Shown: positions 11,783 through 21,566, numbered from the stretch's first letter. The stretch is DNA of 27,661 nucleotides from Glomus cerebriforme (GCA_003550305.1 QKYT01000128.1:89811-117471); one strand, 5' to 3'. A program made the numbers and translations. Notes: a model not told the origin generated them from the sequence alone.

Positions 11783-12755
11783 GGAAAAAAAAGGAAAAAT
11801 TAAAAAAAAAATGGATCTTTTAAAAGAATGAATGAATATCAAAAGGATGAAAGATTCTTTAAAGGGAAAAGTAAAAAAATATATCCCCTCCTTTTTTTTT
11901 TGAAGTGAAAATTTACCTTGCATTACATTACATTACATACAGTACATACTGTACATAAATAAATTATAATTTACCATTTAAAGAAGTTTTTTTTTCGAAT
12001 TTATTTAATTAAAAGGGATTTTTTTTTTCACTGTGACATTTAAATCCCTCAAATCCCTCAAAGTGTACTTTATTGCTCCTCAAAAAATTTGTCCCCTCCC
12101 CCTTGTTTAAAAAAAAAAACTCAACACTTCTAAATTTATAACGAATACTTATATTAATATCTTATCCGCCCCATAAACCAAAAATAGTTTCTTACAATAA
12201 AAATAGAATAAGATAAAAATAGTTTGGTTTTTTAAAAAAAAAAAAATTTCAGGACCATATCCTGCTTATCTTGTTTATGACAACCGAAATACAAAAAAAA
12301 AACAAGTTTTTTAAGGGTTTGAGGGTGAGTCAAATGGGGAGAATTTTTTTTAAAAAAAAAGCAAAAAAACTTTTGGGGTAAATTCATAGATTTGATATGT
12401 CGGACAAAAAAAATTAGATGATGCGAGTTTAAATGAATTTTATTTTATTTTATTTTTTTTATCAAGGGTCAATGCGTTTTATTAGATAATAATAGTCGAT
12501 CATCGTGTTAAAATGGCGTCAGAAGAATTATGTAATAAATGTAATAAATGACACATATAATGAAAGAAAATAATAAGATAATGAATTTTTTTTTTTATTT
12601 GTTATAAAATATTTATAAAATGTATATATACAAGTATAAAAAAAAATATATATATAAATATTGTTCTATAATATCAAATATAGGTTGAATAGATCGGATA
12701 GATCGGATTAAAATTTACAATAAAAAACTCCCCGGTTCCCCCAACAATAATAATC

Positions 12756-12775
12756 ATAAATAAATAAATAAATAA
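12756..12775. repeat. (AAAT)n microsatellite
   Basis: About five tandem AAAT units in the 3' flank of the small minus-strand gene. Confidence 0.7.
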
Positions 12776-12852
12776 TGTTCAGTGTCTATAAAATAATAAT
12801 AAATAAATGAAATATAAAGAAAAAAATTCCCTCCGTGAACAAAATCTTTTTA

Positions 12853-13128
12853 TCATTTTCCTTTTTTATCTTTCTTTTTGTCATCATCAAATATGGGTCT
12901 TAATTGATCATCCCAAGCGTACGGTGTCCTACGTCTTTTAACCTTCTTCTCTTTTTTTTCTTGATTGGGTAATGTGCTAAATTTAACACGTTGGCGATCC
13001 CCACTTTCACAAGAATTCTTATTGTTAAGAGATACGTTAGGATCGGAAAGTGGTTCATCAGCGTAAGATGTTGCATTATTGTCTCCAAGTATTGATGATG
13101 GTGTTGAAGTAGTTGTAGACGTAGTCAT
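12853..13128 (-). CDS. small hydrophilic protein, 91 aa, with RVxF-like motif and basic patch
   Basis: A single-exon frame of 91 codons with markedly better base composition than the flanks, starting at ATG 13128-13126 in an A-rich context. The protein has a Ser/Thr-rich N-terminus (1-13), an acidic/Asn-rich middle, then RQRVKF at about 45-50, matching the RVxF protein phosphatase 1 docking consensus. A basic stretch, KKEKKVKRRRTP, at 58-69 is a likely nuclear localisation signal. It is followed by the aromatic/acidic segment YAWDDQLRPIF (70-80) and a Lys/Asp C-terminal tail. No membrane segment or signal peptide. I do not recognise a named family. The PP1 link is motif-level inference only, since RVxF-like tetrads occur by chance in basic proteins. 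The gene converges with the LRR gene. Confidence 0.75.
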   Translation of the reverse strand: MTTSTTTSTPSSILGDNNATSYADEPLSDPNVSLNNKNSCESGDRQRVKFSTLPNQEKKEKKVKRRRTPYAWDDQLRPIFDDDKKKDKKGK

Positions 13129-14552
13129 TTTGAACTTTTTATAATTTATTATTTGTTGTTTGTTGTTTTTTTTTTCTTTTTAACTTTCAAACAAATAAAA
13201 ATTTTTTTTTTTCAAGTTACGGAATTAAATGGTTTTTTATATATAAAATAAAATTCTTGGCGGTGACGTATTTCCGGAAAATATCTCACACTAAAAAAAT
13301 TAATGACAGCAAAATGTGATTATATAATGATATAATATTCAAATGATTTTTCAACAAATTGCGATGAGGTAGGTTTTTTTTTTATTTTTAGGGATTTTTC
13401 TTTTTCTAAATTTGTTTTTTTTTTTAAAAAAAAAAGGGAAAGGGTAATATAAAAAAAATTTTTTTTTATTAAATGAATAAGGAAATGAGACAATAAAGCG
13501 GTTTTCTTTTTTGTTTAAATAAATATATATATACAATGAAATTATTTTTTTGGTTTATACAAAAAAAAAAAAAATTNTTTTTTTTTTGTAAGAGTATTTT
13601 TTTTTTCAAACAATGAAAAAGTTTTTAAGTCACTTTTATATAAAAAAAAGAGAAACCCTGAAAAAAAATTTCCATTTTTTTTTTAAAAAAAAAAAAAATA
13701 CAGAACCTATTGGTTAAATGAATATATTCTGCCACGTTTTTTAATATTATTCCCAGTAACTTTAAATTAAACCAAAAAAAGTAAAATATTTACGGGAAGA
13801 TCCGATAGTTTTGAATGATATCTAAAAACCTTTTAAGTAAATTTGAGACTGGATTTTAAAATTACTACCCTGAATTAAGGAATTTAAATCAAAAATGTTT
13901 GGATATACGTAATTGTTTGAAAAATGTTAATTAAGATAATCGTTTAAACTAAAAAAATATAAATAGTAAGTTTCTAAGAAAATTCTAGTGTGAACGTGAT
14001 CAATTGATCACATTCCTTAGCCTAAACCTGCAATCCTGCATACTTGCGCCAAAATGAGTGAGCCTCCCACTAGCCAATTTTGTCATCTGTCAGAGATTGT
14101 TTTTAGAACATTTGTAATGAACAAATAGGATTGGATAAAGTGCTTCGTCTTTTGGATAAAATAAACAATTGAATTAAATATAGTGAGGCGGTTAATATGG
14201 AAAAAATGTATCATAGATTCACGTTTATCAGTTATCACTATATGTTTGGTACTCAATTTGTATACAAACACAAAAAAATTGTGTGGAATTATTGAATATA
14301 ATCCAAATATCATCTCAATTACTCATAATTAATATCTCGATTATTCTCAAGATGGTTCATTAAATATTTTAAAATCATTTCATCCATATAAATAAAATTC
14401 CTATCAAATTACTAAATTACTCGAGCTAAGTATAACTATGTTGATAGTATCCCTTAACTTGCCTAGCTTAAAGATTATTGTAAATATTTCGTACATTGAA
14501 GAATGGTTTTACATGATAAATAAGAATCAGTAAATTATACTTAATTTTATTC
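13129..14552. other. upstream flank of the small minus-strand gene and gene-free sequence
   Basis: The first 200 bases upstream of the ATG (13129-13330) are T-rich on the plus strand and should contain the minus-strand promoter and 5' UTR, but no TATA element stands out. T11A10 (13415-13435) and T10A14 (13675-13698) palindromes follow. A single N is at 13577. From about 13980 the texture changes to more complex DNA with a perfect 16-bp palindrome (13996-14011) and a GC-richer stretch around 14020-14070 that resembles a repeat end. No coding frame is supported. Confidence 0.45.
13996..14011. repeat. perfect 16-bp palindrome GTGATCAATTGATCAC
   Basis: The sequence equals its own reverse complement. 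It lies at the boundary between homopolymer-rich genic DNA and the relic-rich block. It may be a protein-binding dyad or a fragment of a repeat end; nothing further can be said from sequence. Confidence 0.6.
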
Positions 14553-14940
14553 TTAAAAAAACATGTAATATACACCTGCCCATTTTCGATCGCAATTTCC
14601 GTATCCAATATGTACAAATTTAGAAACATAATCTTGTATTTGCTTTTGTTTAGATAAATTAAGATTATAGGTTATATTTTCTTTTAATTTTCAAACTTAG
14701 TCTCTAACTAAACTGACTTACCAAGAATTGCATTTTCTGCTCTGTTAGCGAGATCATTAAGATCTATAATGAAATTATTCTTTTTAGGTAGTGAGCGAAT
14801 ATAACTTATCCAATCTTTAAATTTATGCATTTTTAATTCCTGTTTAAGAAGTGTAAAGTATTAAGAACCACATTTCACAATTTTTTATATTCACTTACAT
14901 AAATATAGTCTTTAACGCAATATACTAGACTTTTTTTAAT
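14553..14940 (-). pseudogene. three-exon gene fragment, unidentified family, truncated at the 5' end
   Basis: On the minus strand, 14940-14899 (14 codons), 14839-14722 and 14632-14553 splice in phase through canonical introns GTAAGT...AACAG (59 nt) and GTAAGT...ACAAG (89 nt). The joined product contains SLVYCVKDYIY, then MHKFKDWISYIRSLPKKNN and LNDLANRAENAIL, and ends with FVHIGYGNCDRKWAGVYYM before TAA at 14555-14553. Upstream the frame meets TAA at 14943-14941 with no start codon, so the 5' part is missing or lies in an undetected exon. The C-terminus is also abrupt at a run of T. Splice sites and amino-acid content argue for a real gene or recent relic. I recall similar WAGVYY segments in Rhizophagus proteins but cannot name the family. 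Confidence 0.6.
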
Positions 14941-16187
14941 TTATTTGTGCTATGGTCTTTAGCCACGTGATTGGTTGGTTGGACGACAAATTAAATTCGT
15001 TAAGGGGGTTCATAGTCATTTTTCTTGGCATATTATTTCTTCTGTAATAGTGATTGTGTACTTTGTACGTTTTTTGCTTAATAAAGTTAAAACTTAACCA
15101 TCAAAAAAATAAAATATTCGGTTCTACTATTTCCACTTTGAGTTCTAACATTATTCGATGCACCCTTCAAATCCTTCAAATCATCATCTAAATTAGTATA
15201 TTATTCAACACAAACATGGTTGGTTAATCAAGGAGGAAGAATGCAAAAAAAATTACTATGGGCATGATGTTGCACAAACCGTTCATGACACCTGGTCATT
15301 TGACTATCATAAGACAAAAAAAATTACGTTAAATGGCAACATGATTTAAGGGATAGAATTAAAAGCTTATCCTTAAAAGGACAATTTATAATTAACTCAG
15401 GTTCACAACTAACTTATTACATAAAGCCAAGCATTTCGATTTTCGTTCGACATTTCGATACATAAAATTTTTTAGTCAAATATATGACCGAAAATTCGTT
15501 TTTTCGATTAAATATTTTGTTTTCTTTTTATTATGTTGATTAATTTTTCGAAGTATCTAATTTTTTACATTGAGTTATAATGAATTGATTATATATTTAT
15601 TTACGAAAATAGAGTTTAAAAATTCTTCAATTAATTTACTTTGATTTTTATCATGCAATACATGCAATCTAGTTTTTTTTATACAATCAACCTTTCTTTT
15701 TTGTCTGCATAACTAAAAAGTAATTCATTCTACAGGTTGTTATTGATGAGTGTTACAATAAATAGGAACTAAATGCACGAGACATCCATTTCGCAACCAT
15801 TACTAAATTGACCCATGTTCGTATAATTAAATCATATACTGTAAATTAAGAAAGATTAATAATACAAAATTCTTGCTTTAAAATGAACAATCAAAATTAA
15901 TAAAATAGATAACAACGCGAAGCACGTCTTATAGCGTAGAATTTTTTTTTATTTGTTGGTATACTTTATAAATGTTTTTTTATTATTTTTTAAATTTCGA
16001 AATAAAATATTTTTTTATAAACTATTGCATTTTCAAATGAATACGAGATTATGTGTAACGAATACAATGCTGCATCATGTGAGTGCGGATAGACACTCCG
16101 GACTAATAAATATGATCCGAAAGCTTATCAGCACGATATGCTTTTCGGATAGAGTTTGTTCCGTGGTAATGCGAGTTGTACTAGACA
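14941..16187. other. relic-bearing region without an intact gene
   Basis: Contains a CACGTGAT motif at about 14964 (also present in the 942-1352 element) and the short protein-like frame at 15197-15349, listed separately. The open frame at 15953-16204 begins in T-rich sequence and overlaps an imperfect hairpin (ATCCGAAAGC near 16115, paired with GCTTTTCGGAT near 16150). I do not support it as a gene. Confidence 0.4.
15197..15349 (+). pseudogene. possible coding relic, unidentified
   Basis: Between TAG at 15194 and TAA at 15347-15349, a 50-codon frame reads as a plausible globular peptide containing KEEECKKNYYGHDVA and HDTWSFDYHK. It has no start codon and no continuation. The abundance of His, Trp, Asp and Tyr is unlike the surrounding AT-driven frames. 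The family is not recognised, and it may be chance. Confidence 0.3.
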
Positions 16188-16423
16188 TTAAATTTCAAAT
16201 TTAGAAGCGTAGTTTGGACCGTGATTTTTCGATTTCTCCGAACGTGCCAATAGTTCGTACAAGTTCCCTAACTCCGTTCTTGACATTTCCCAATTCGCAA
16301 TTAATATTCCCAATTCATCCTTAACATTTCACTAAGATTTGCCACTTCGTTTCTAACAACTTTTTCCAAATCGTTTTTAAAATTTATGGATCTAATGACT
16401 CGTGTTAAATGTAATGCAAACAT
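16188..16423 (-). pseudogene. coiled-coil protein fragment with one frameshift
   Basis: From ATG 16423-16421 the frame reads MFALHLTRVIRSINFKNDL and continues EKVVRNEVANLSE, then must shift by one base. It continues as VKDELGILIANWEMSRTELG, then YELLARSEKS, to TAA 16190-16188. The heptad-like Leu/Val/Ile spacing and Glu/Lys content indicate a coiled coil running across the shift, so the two frames belong together. No start of a longer protein is visible upstream, where TGA precedes the ATG by two codons. Either a genuine frameshift or a single-base sequence error would explain it. The family is not identified. Confidence 0.5.
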
Positions 16424-16967
16424 ATGGGTTCAGAAAGAATATAATAGTCAGCCATCATTAGCATAGAAATTTTATGTATCATAGGCGTAGTTCTGAACTT
16501 TGTATTTATTTTTGCATGTATTAATAAAAAATTTTTACATACAATATTGATCGTGACAAAATGTCACAGTTTTTTATAACCTAAAAGTTTTTGGTATCAC
16601 TTCGTGTGAGGAGTCTTTACAAACTTGGTCGACATTTTATGTAATATCCACGATGTAGGCCGGTCTATCTATTTGTTTCAGAATTTTGTAATAGATCTAA
16701 AATCACTTCATCTCTTACTTTAATATAATTTTTTATATCTATGTGGAATAGAAACAAAAGCGTAGTACATAGTAGATAGGCGAAAAAGCAACATTAGATA
16801 GTATGAAAACTCATTTTATGGGTTAGAGCTTGAGATATTTCCCCTTAACTTCTTTACATTTATTTACTAAAAAAAATAAAGTTTTGCTTTAAACTTTTAT
16901 GCTTTATTGGTTGAGAATTCCCTCGTTCCTGCAATTACACTTTTTTCTCTACATGTTAAAAAATATA
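16424..16967. other. gene-poor stretch with possible minus-strand relic
   Basis: Minus-strand translation near 16660-16540 gives a protein-like stretch (VDQVCKDSSHEVIPKTFRL) between stops. It could be further decayed sequence of the coiled-coil relic or an unrelated remnant. No intact gene. Confidence 0.3.
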
Positions 16968-18279
16968 TTATAGTAGGGTATATTCCTTAATGGTATTTGT
17001 TTCAAAATATTTATACAAGTATTTACCATCACTACTTTCCAGATTTGGACTATTAGGACTATTACTACCGCTATCTGAATCTGCTGGCAAACTACTAGTA
17101 TAGTATTTTATCTTGTTCTCTATGATTCGATCAAGATTTTCTAGTATATATTTCAGGGATCTGATCTTGAAATTGTTATCCTTTACAACCGGAAGTTTCC
17201 ATCCACTATATATCTTCTTGTGATTTCCAGAAACAATGATATCATATCCATATTTTCATGCAAAATTAATATAAAGTTCACACAGGTAACAACATCTTTT
17301 GGATACTGCTATAAACTCCCTACTATTTATAATATTATTTTCGATAATAAAGACCAATATTTGCATTTCCGCATGTAAGTATATGTACTTTTTAATATCA
17401 TCACCATCAAGTTGTTGTTGTTGTTGTGTGGTTTTATCAGTATATACTTTTCTTAGTCTTTCCATTACATTAGATTTTTTCGAACACTTAACCATGAAAC
17501 GTTTATAGTTGTCTTCATCAATAAATCTTTTGATAATATTTTTCCATGAGTATATGGGCTGATCATCTATGATATCAGGACTCTTTGCATACACTTTAAC
17601 ATTAGAGAATAGTAATTTGTATTGTACAGTATATTACGTGCACATTCTATGATACCTTCATAGACCCAGCATAAGACCCCACTTTCTTAATATGTCCTAA
17701 AAATTTTGGAGGAATGTTATTATCATCTTTAACTTTTTTATAATACTCGTTACATACTTGGGATATTATGTACATATTTTTTTTATTTGCATCATTAACC
17801 TTAGTTAAAAAAAAATCTCTAAAAGATTTAACATGTCCATTATCATTTTCAAGATCATTCTTAAGTTTATCTAATCTAGTCTCAAGTTTAGCAAAACAGT
17901 ATGAACTCACAGCTCTGATAAAAGCACTTTCAGTATTACTTAATATCTTGGGAGCACTTTTTGACATCTCTTTTAGATAACTCGTAATTTCATCAATATA
18001 CTTATGATCGCTTTCAGACCAAGCAAAGTTCTTAGCAAAATAAATTTCACAATGACCTGGTAAAACTTTCAACCTCACTGCAACTACTTCTTTACTTCTT
18101 GCAAGTATATTTGCTAAATTGCAGGAAAATCTCTCATGAACATTCAAGATATTGACTTCTTTACTTGCTTCACCGACAACAAAGTTGATACTCTCAGCAA
18201 TGCATTCTTTACTATACAATTCTTTCTCTAGCTCTTTTACATCTTTATTACTTTTTTCTTAACCTATCACTTCCACCAT
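16968..18279 (-). pseudogene. OTT_1508-like deaminase, disrupted
   Basis: Read from ATG 18279-18277 to TAA 16970-16968. The C-terminal half holds the zinc-deaminase signature: LHAEMQI (His codon 17375-17373) and CYLC in SKRCCYLCELYI. It is followed past a stop by VSGNHKKIYSGWKLP, typical of fungal OTT_1508-like deaminases (Pfam PF14441). The N-terminal half (18219-17647) is a helical region with KLETRLDKLKNDLEND. Lesions: in-frame TAA at 18261-18259; a frame change near 17655 and another near 17597, with the linking segment EGIIECARNILYN in the third frame; and TGA at 17258-17256 directly after INFA. A short Gln run (five CAA) precedes the HAE motif. The intact family deaminates nucleotide or base substrates, or is a predicted effector or immunity-type deaminase; the substrate is unknown. 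A 62-nt intron (GTATCA... at 17654) was considered as an alternative to the first frame change. Confidence 0.75.
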
Positions 18280-18803
18280 TTTGGTTTTTTGAGCACTTCA
18301 CTATACAACATTTTTTTGTTCACAGTTTAAGTATGAAATTATCTTTGATAGTCTATCTATTTTTCATACCTATACATAATATAAATAATGATTATACAGT
18401 AAACATATCAGTTATATATGATGTTTTATGCAGTAACTATAAATGGGTTTAATTTGATGCATAATACATTACAATTTGATTATCCCTGAACAATTACATA
18501 TTGTCCTTATTATTGTCCTTATTATTGTCCTTATTATTGTCCTTTTGATATTGTCTAGAATATCATCAAATCAAAGTTAATGTTGAGAAAATTATACTAG
18601 TAAGATAGTTTAGATGACTATAGGAATTAATCATATAGCATCATAGTTACTGAGTTATGTATCAAATCAAAAAAAAAGCATATATTATATTAAGAATAAT
18701 TTTAGGATGGTATGAATATGCATTGGAAAATAAAAAAAGTAGTTTCATATACATAATAGTATTTGCTTTATTACATAGATATTATTCAAATACTCAACCT
18801 ATA
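18280..18803. other. intergenic region with 12-bp tandem repeat
   Basis: Separates the minus-strand deaminase relic from the plus-strand coiled-coil relic, so both 5' ends face this region. Apart from the tandem array at 18500-18547, nothing is recognisable. An upstream in-frame extension of the coiled-coil ORF to 18657 reads hydrophobic, low-quality sequence and is not accepted as coding. Confidence 0.45.
18500..18547 (+). repeat. 12-bp minisatellite, about four copies
   Basis: The unit ATTGTCCTTATT occurs three times exactly from 18500, followed by a fourth copy whose last four bases differ (ATTGTCCTTTTG). It is intergenic, in the region between divergent gene starts. Confidence 0.85.
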
Positions 18804-19130
18804 ATGGACTCATTAAGAGAATTAAATTCAAAGCTCTTAGGCAAGATCATTGAACTTAGAAAGGAGAATGCTAAAATTCCTAAACTTAAAAAAAAGTTAC
18901 TAAAGTTTGCTAAGATTGAGGCTGAAAATGCAAAGTTGAGGCAAATTATTAAGAAAAATGCAAAGCGTGATGCTGAAAATGCTGAGTTTAAGACCGAAGT
19001 AGCAAGACTAAAGTATAATATTAAAAAAATAAAATAATAAATACAACTCATTACTGCATATTTTATTGAAGATATTTTTCTTATGAAAATGATACCAAAG
19101 ATATCAGCTGTTAGTATATCTAGTGAACAA

Positions 19131-19139
19131 TATGATAAT
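19131..19139 (+). repeat. left 9-bp target-site duplication (TATGATAAT)
   Basis: Identical to 19658-19666. It encodes Y-D-N in the interrupted frame. Confidence 0.85.
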
Positions 19140-19657
19140 TGGACCCCAAAATATATATGTAGGGGTAAGGTGACTTTTTAAGATTTTACTAATAGCTGTA
19201 TGTATGCAAGGATTTTTTATAAGATTAGTATGCAAATTAACACGTTACACTGAATAATTGGAAAAAATAAGCAAACTGGTCTTCTGACCTTTAATTATAT
19301 AATTTACTTATTGTTTATTTTGCATAAATAATATTTGTTTAAAAAAAATATTAATAAAAAATTTTTATTGTAATTTTATTATATTATTTCAATTAACATA
19401 TAATTTCTAAGTAATGAAAAACTTTTCAAAATATTCATATTTAGAACTACATATATAATATATATGAATTGCAAATTATACTAAAAATATGCAAATTAAC
19501 CCTTAAAAAAAAATTTATTAAAAATACACATTCTGATAACTTAACTTTAATTAAAAATTTCTCATTTTGTATGCAAATCCTAACTTACCTTCATAAAATT
19601 TTTCTATAATAGTGACACAATAATGCACCCTATCTCTACATATATATTTCAGGATCC
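19140..19657. mobile_element. nonautonomous Mutator-type element (MITE), 518 bp, inside coding sequence
   Basis: Ends form an imperfect 39-bp TIR: 19141-19179 against the reverse complement of 19619-19657, about 30 identities, mismatches mostly transitions. Both share the core AAATATATATGTAG. The nonamer TATGATAAT flanks it exactly at 19131-19139 and 19658-19666. Removing the element plus one copy of the nonamer rejoins the host reading frame (Y-D-N) without a shift, which independently confirms the boundaries. The interior is AT-rich and has no transposase frame. The 9-bp TSD and TIRs fit the Mutator (MULE) superfamily. The TIR sequence differs from the 942-1352 element, so they are separate families. 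Confidence 0.85.
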
Positions 19658-19666
19658 TATGATAAT
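19658..19666 (+). repeat. right 9-bp target-site duplication (TATGATAAT)
   Basis: Identical to 19131-19139 and in the same reading phase of the interrupted gene. Confidence 0.85.
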
Positions 19667-20257
19667 AACAATTCTTTATCTTTAAGTATGAGTAAACAAA
19701 AGTCATCAGAAGATAAAAAAATGGATGCTTTCTTGGAATCAGAATATAAGAGAAAGGTTAGTAATAAGATTAAGCAATGCAATAAGAAGAAGAAACTTTT
19801 ACATGAATTGGCTAATCAAAATGTTACTTTTAGTTTGTCATGTAATACAAAAATAATCACTAGCAATCAACAATAGAAAATATTTTCAAAGTTATGGGCA
19901 AAATCAATTATGACAGTCATAATTTTTATTAATAAAACATATAAATTATGTCAAATTATGTCTTTGTATTATGTCAGTTATAATTCAAAAAAATCTATTT
20001 TATGAGGAAGTATATTTTCAAATATATCTCAGAAAAATTTCAGATGTAATAATTCTGCCAATTATTCTGAATTTACAAAAAATCATTCAGAAACTGTAAT
20101 AAAATAACATGATCAGAATAGTACTCTTAATGACTTTAATGTTGATATACTTGAATCAGAAAATTAAATAATAAGAAATTTGATGCAAGAGCTAATCTCT
20201 GAATTCAGCTTTGCATCTGGTAATGGCATGTCCAAAATGTGTAACAGGTTACGCTGA

Positions 20258-20888
20258 TTATATTACATAAAGTATATGGTATAATCAACTGTAATCGTCA
20301 ATTAGAATAACTATCCCAATTTTTTTTAAAAAAATAAAATTTTCATATGAATAAAATTTTCGCCAGTTTCTTTTGTTTTTTCATTTTAATGCCTATTTTT
20401 TTTTGTTTATTTCTGTTTTTTTTCTGTTTTTCTTTCTTTTTAATACTCATTCTTTGTTTTAATTATCATTTTTTGATAGTTTTTATTGTTTTTTCTACTT
20501 TTTTTTTGACTTTAATATTTTTTTTTGTTTATTTCTGTTTTTCTTTCTTTCTAATATTAGTTTTTTGTTTTAATACTCTTTTTTTGTTGTTTTAATTCTT
20601 TTTATTGTTTTTCCCATTTTTTTTATCTTTAATATTTTATTTTAAATAAAGGTTATTTAATAAAAAAAAGTAAATTATTATAATACTACGAATGTAAAAT
20701 AATAAAATACTTCATAATGAAAAGTTTATTATTATTTATTTTGTCTTCTTCATACATATATTTTACCATTTGAATTATACTAAGTAATTTGTAATGAATG
20801 CTATTCTACATAAATGCTACATTAAATAAGTTCTTATTTTAAATAAATGTTATACTAAAAAGATGCTAAAAAAATAAATAAAATACCT
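20258..20888. other. T-rich 3' flank of the transposase relic
   Basis: Contains a degenerate polypyrimidine stretch (20390-20640) built of TTTCTGTTTTTCTTTC-like and TTTTGTTTTAAT-like pieces repeated at least twice. Long plus-strand frames here encode only Phe/Leu/Ile and are not genes. If the transposon boundary proposed at 20256 is right, this is the end of the transposon downstream of its coding region. Confidence 0.4.
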
Positions 20889-21505
20889 TTAATTCAGCTG
20901 ATTCTTCACTATATGCATGCTTAAATTATGACTTTTTTTAGCCATCACCCTCTTTTTTCATGTAGGAATAACATGAGGATCTAGATTTTCCTTTTTTTCA
21001 TGGATAGTATTGGGTAGTTTTCATTTTTTACTACCAGAACTTTTCATTTTTCATTTTTTAATGGATTTCACTTGAACACAGATCATTGAACCACTTTTAA
21101 CATGGGCTGTTGGGTCTAAATCACGATTAATGTCATAAAAGAAGGAAGTAAGCTGAGGAATAAATTTTGATTTTGCTAAATGACATCAATCTGCAAACTT
21201 GTCTAGTGTAGTTCACAATTGGGGACTATTACTTTGATAGTCTACTTTAACTTTCTCTAAAAATGTAGTAAATGCAGTATAATCGATTTTTGTACTTTCT
21301 ATATTCAACTCCCTAAGAAATCCAATATTAGCAAATCATTTTTTTAGTAGAATTTTCTGAATTATTAGTAAATATTACCTCCACTCAATGGTTTCGTCAA
21401 GGACATTATTAGGTAAACTACTTGATAATGTAGGTTCTAGATATTGTGAAGTAGATTCTACTACTCGTAGCGAGGTATAAAAAAAATGATCTTCAGAAAC
21501 ATAAC

Positions 21506-21566
21506 CTAAAAAAAAGGTTGTAAGACAAGAATACCATTAACAAAAATTTAATATGATCTTGCTTAC
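21506..21566 (-). other. intron in the MULE relic (61 nt, phase 1)
   Basis: Donor GTAAGC and acceptor TTTTTTTTAG. Splicing joins YIML to SYVSEDHFFYTSL, so the frame runs on after the SWIM domain. Confidence 0.7.

Larger units (their letters stand above)
8555..12852. other. intergenic region between two convergent genes, with assembly gap
   Basis: No supported gene. The region holds the 3' UTR of the LRR gene on the left and of the small minus-strand gene on the right. Between them is T-rich/A-rich low-complexity sequence with five Tn-An junctions, a TTA trinucleotide run (10919-10940) and a CATTA-type pentanucleotide run near 11918-11938. A moderately complex stretch at 9860-9990 could be a regulatory or UTR remnant. 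Open frames at 8746, 9411, 9791, 10454 and 11735 are homopolymer artefacts. Confidence 0.5.
18804..20257 (+). pseudogene. N-terminal part of a multicopy coiled-coil gene, with an inserted element
   Basis: From ATG 18804-18806 the frame encodes MDSLRELNSKLLGKIIELRK and a strong coiled coil with repeated KxENAK-type heptads, ending at TAA TAA (19035-19040). The same frame continues to AVSISSEQYDN at 19139. A 518-bp element then intervenes and, after its duplicated target, the frame resumes in phase as YDNNNSLSLS, then MDAFLESEYKRKVSNKIKQC. Further stops without frameshift are TAG 19874-19876, TGA 20003-20005, TAA 20105-20107, TAA 20165-20167 and TGA 20255-20257. Between them are protein-like segments (KLWAKSIMTV, SYNSKKSIL, HDQNSTLNDFNVDI). 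The MDSLRELN start and the MDAFLxxxYKRKVSxxI motif are ones I recall from a large Rhizophagus multicopy family of unknown function. All stops fit C-to-T-type decay of Gln, Arg or Trp codons. Confidence 0.7.

Noticed and set aside
14083..14313. 76-codon minus-strand frame
   Set aside because: AT-biased residues and no continuation or splice sites.
15953..16204. 83-codon plus-strand frame
   Set aside because: Begins in a T-rich tract and overlaps an imperfect hairpin; antisense frames look equally plausible.
18657..18803. Upstream extension of the coiled-coil ORF to an earlier ATG
   Set aside because: The family start is MDSLRELN at 18804; the extra 49 codons are hydrophobic AT-rich sequence.
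20347..20595. Hydrophobic 82-codon frame that could look like a membrane protein
   Set aside because: Made of a polypyrimidine tract, so Phe/Leu/Ile content is a composition effect; no start context or conserved motif.
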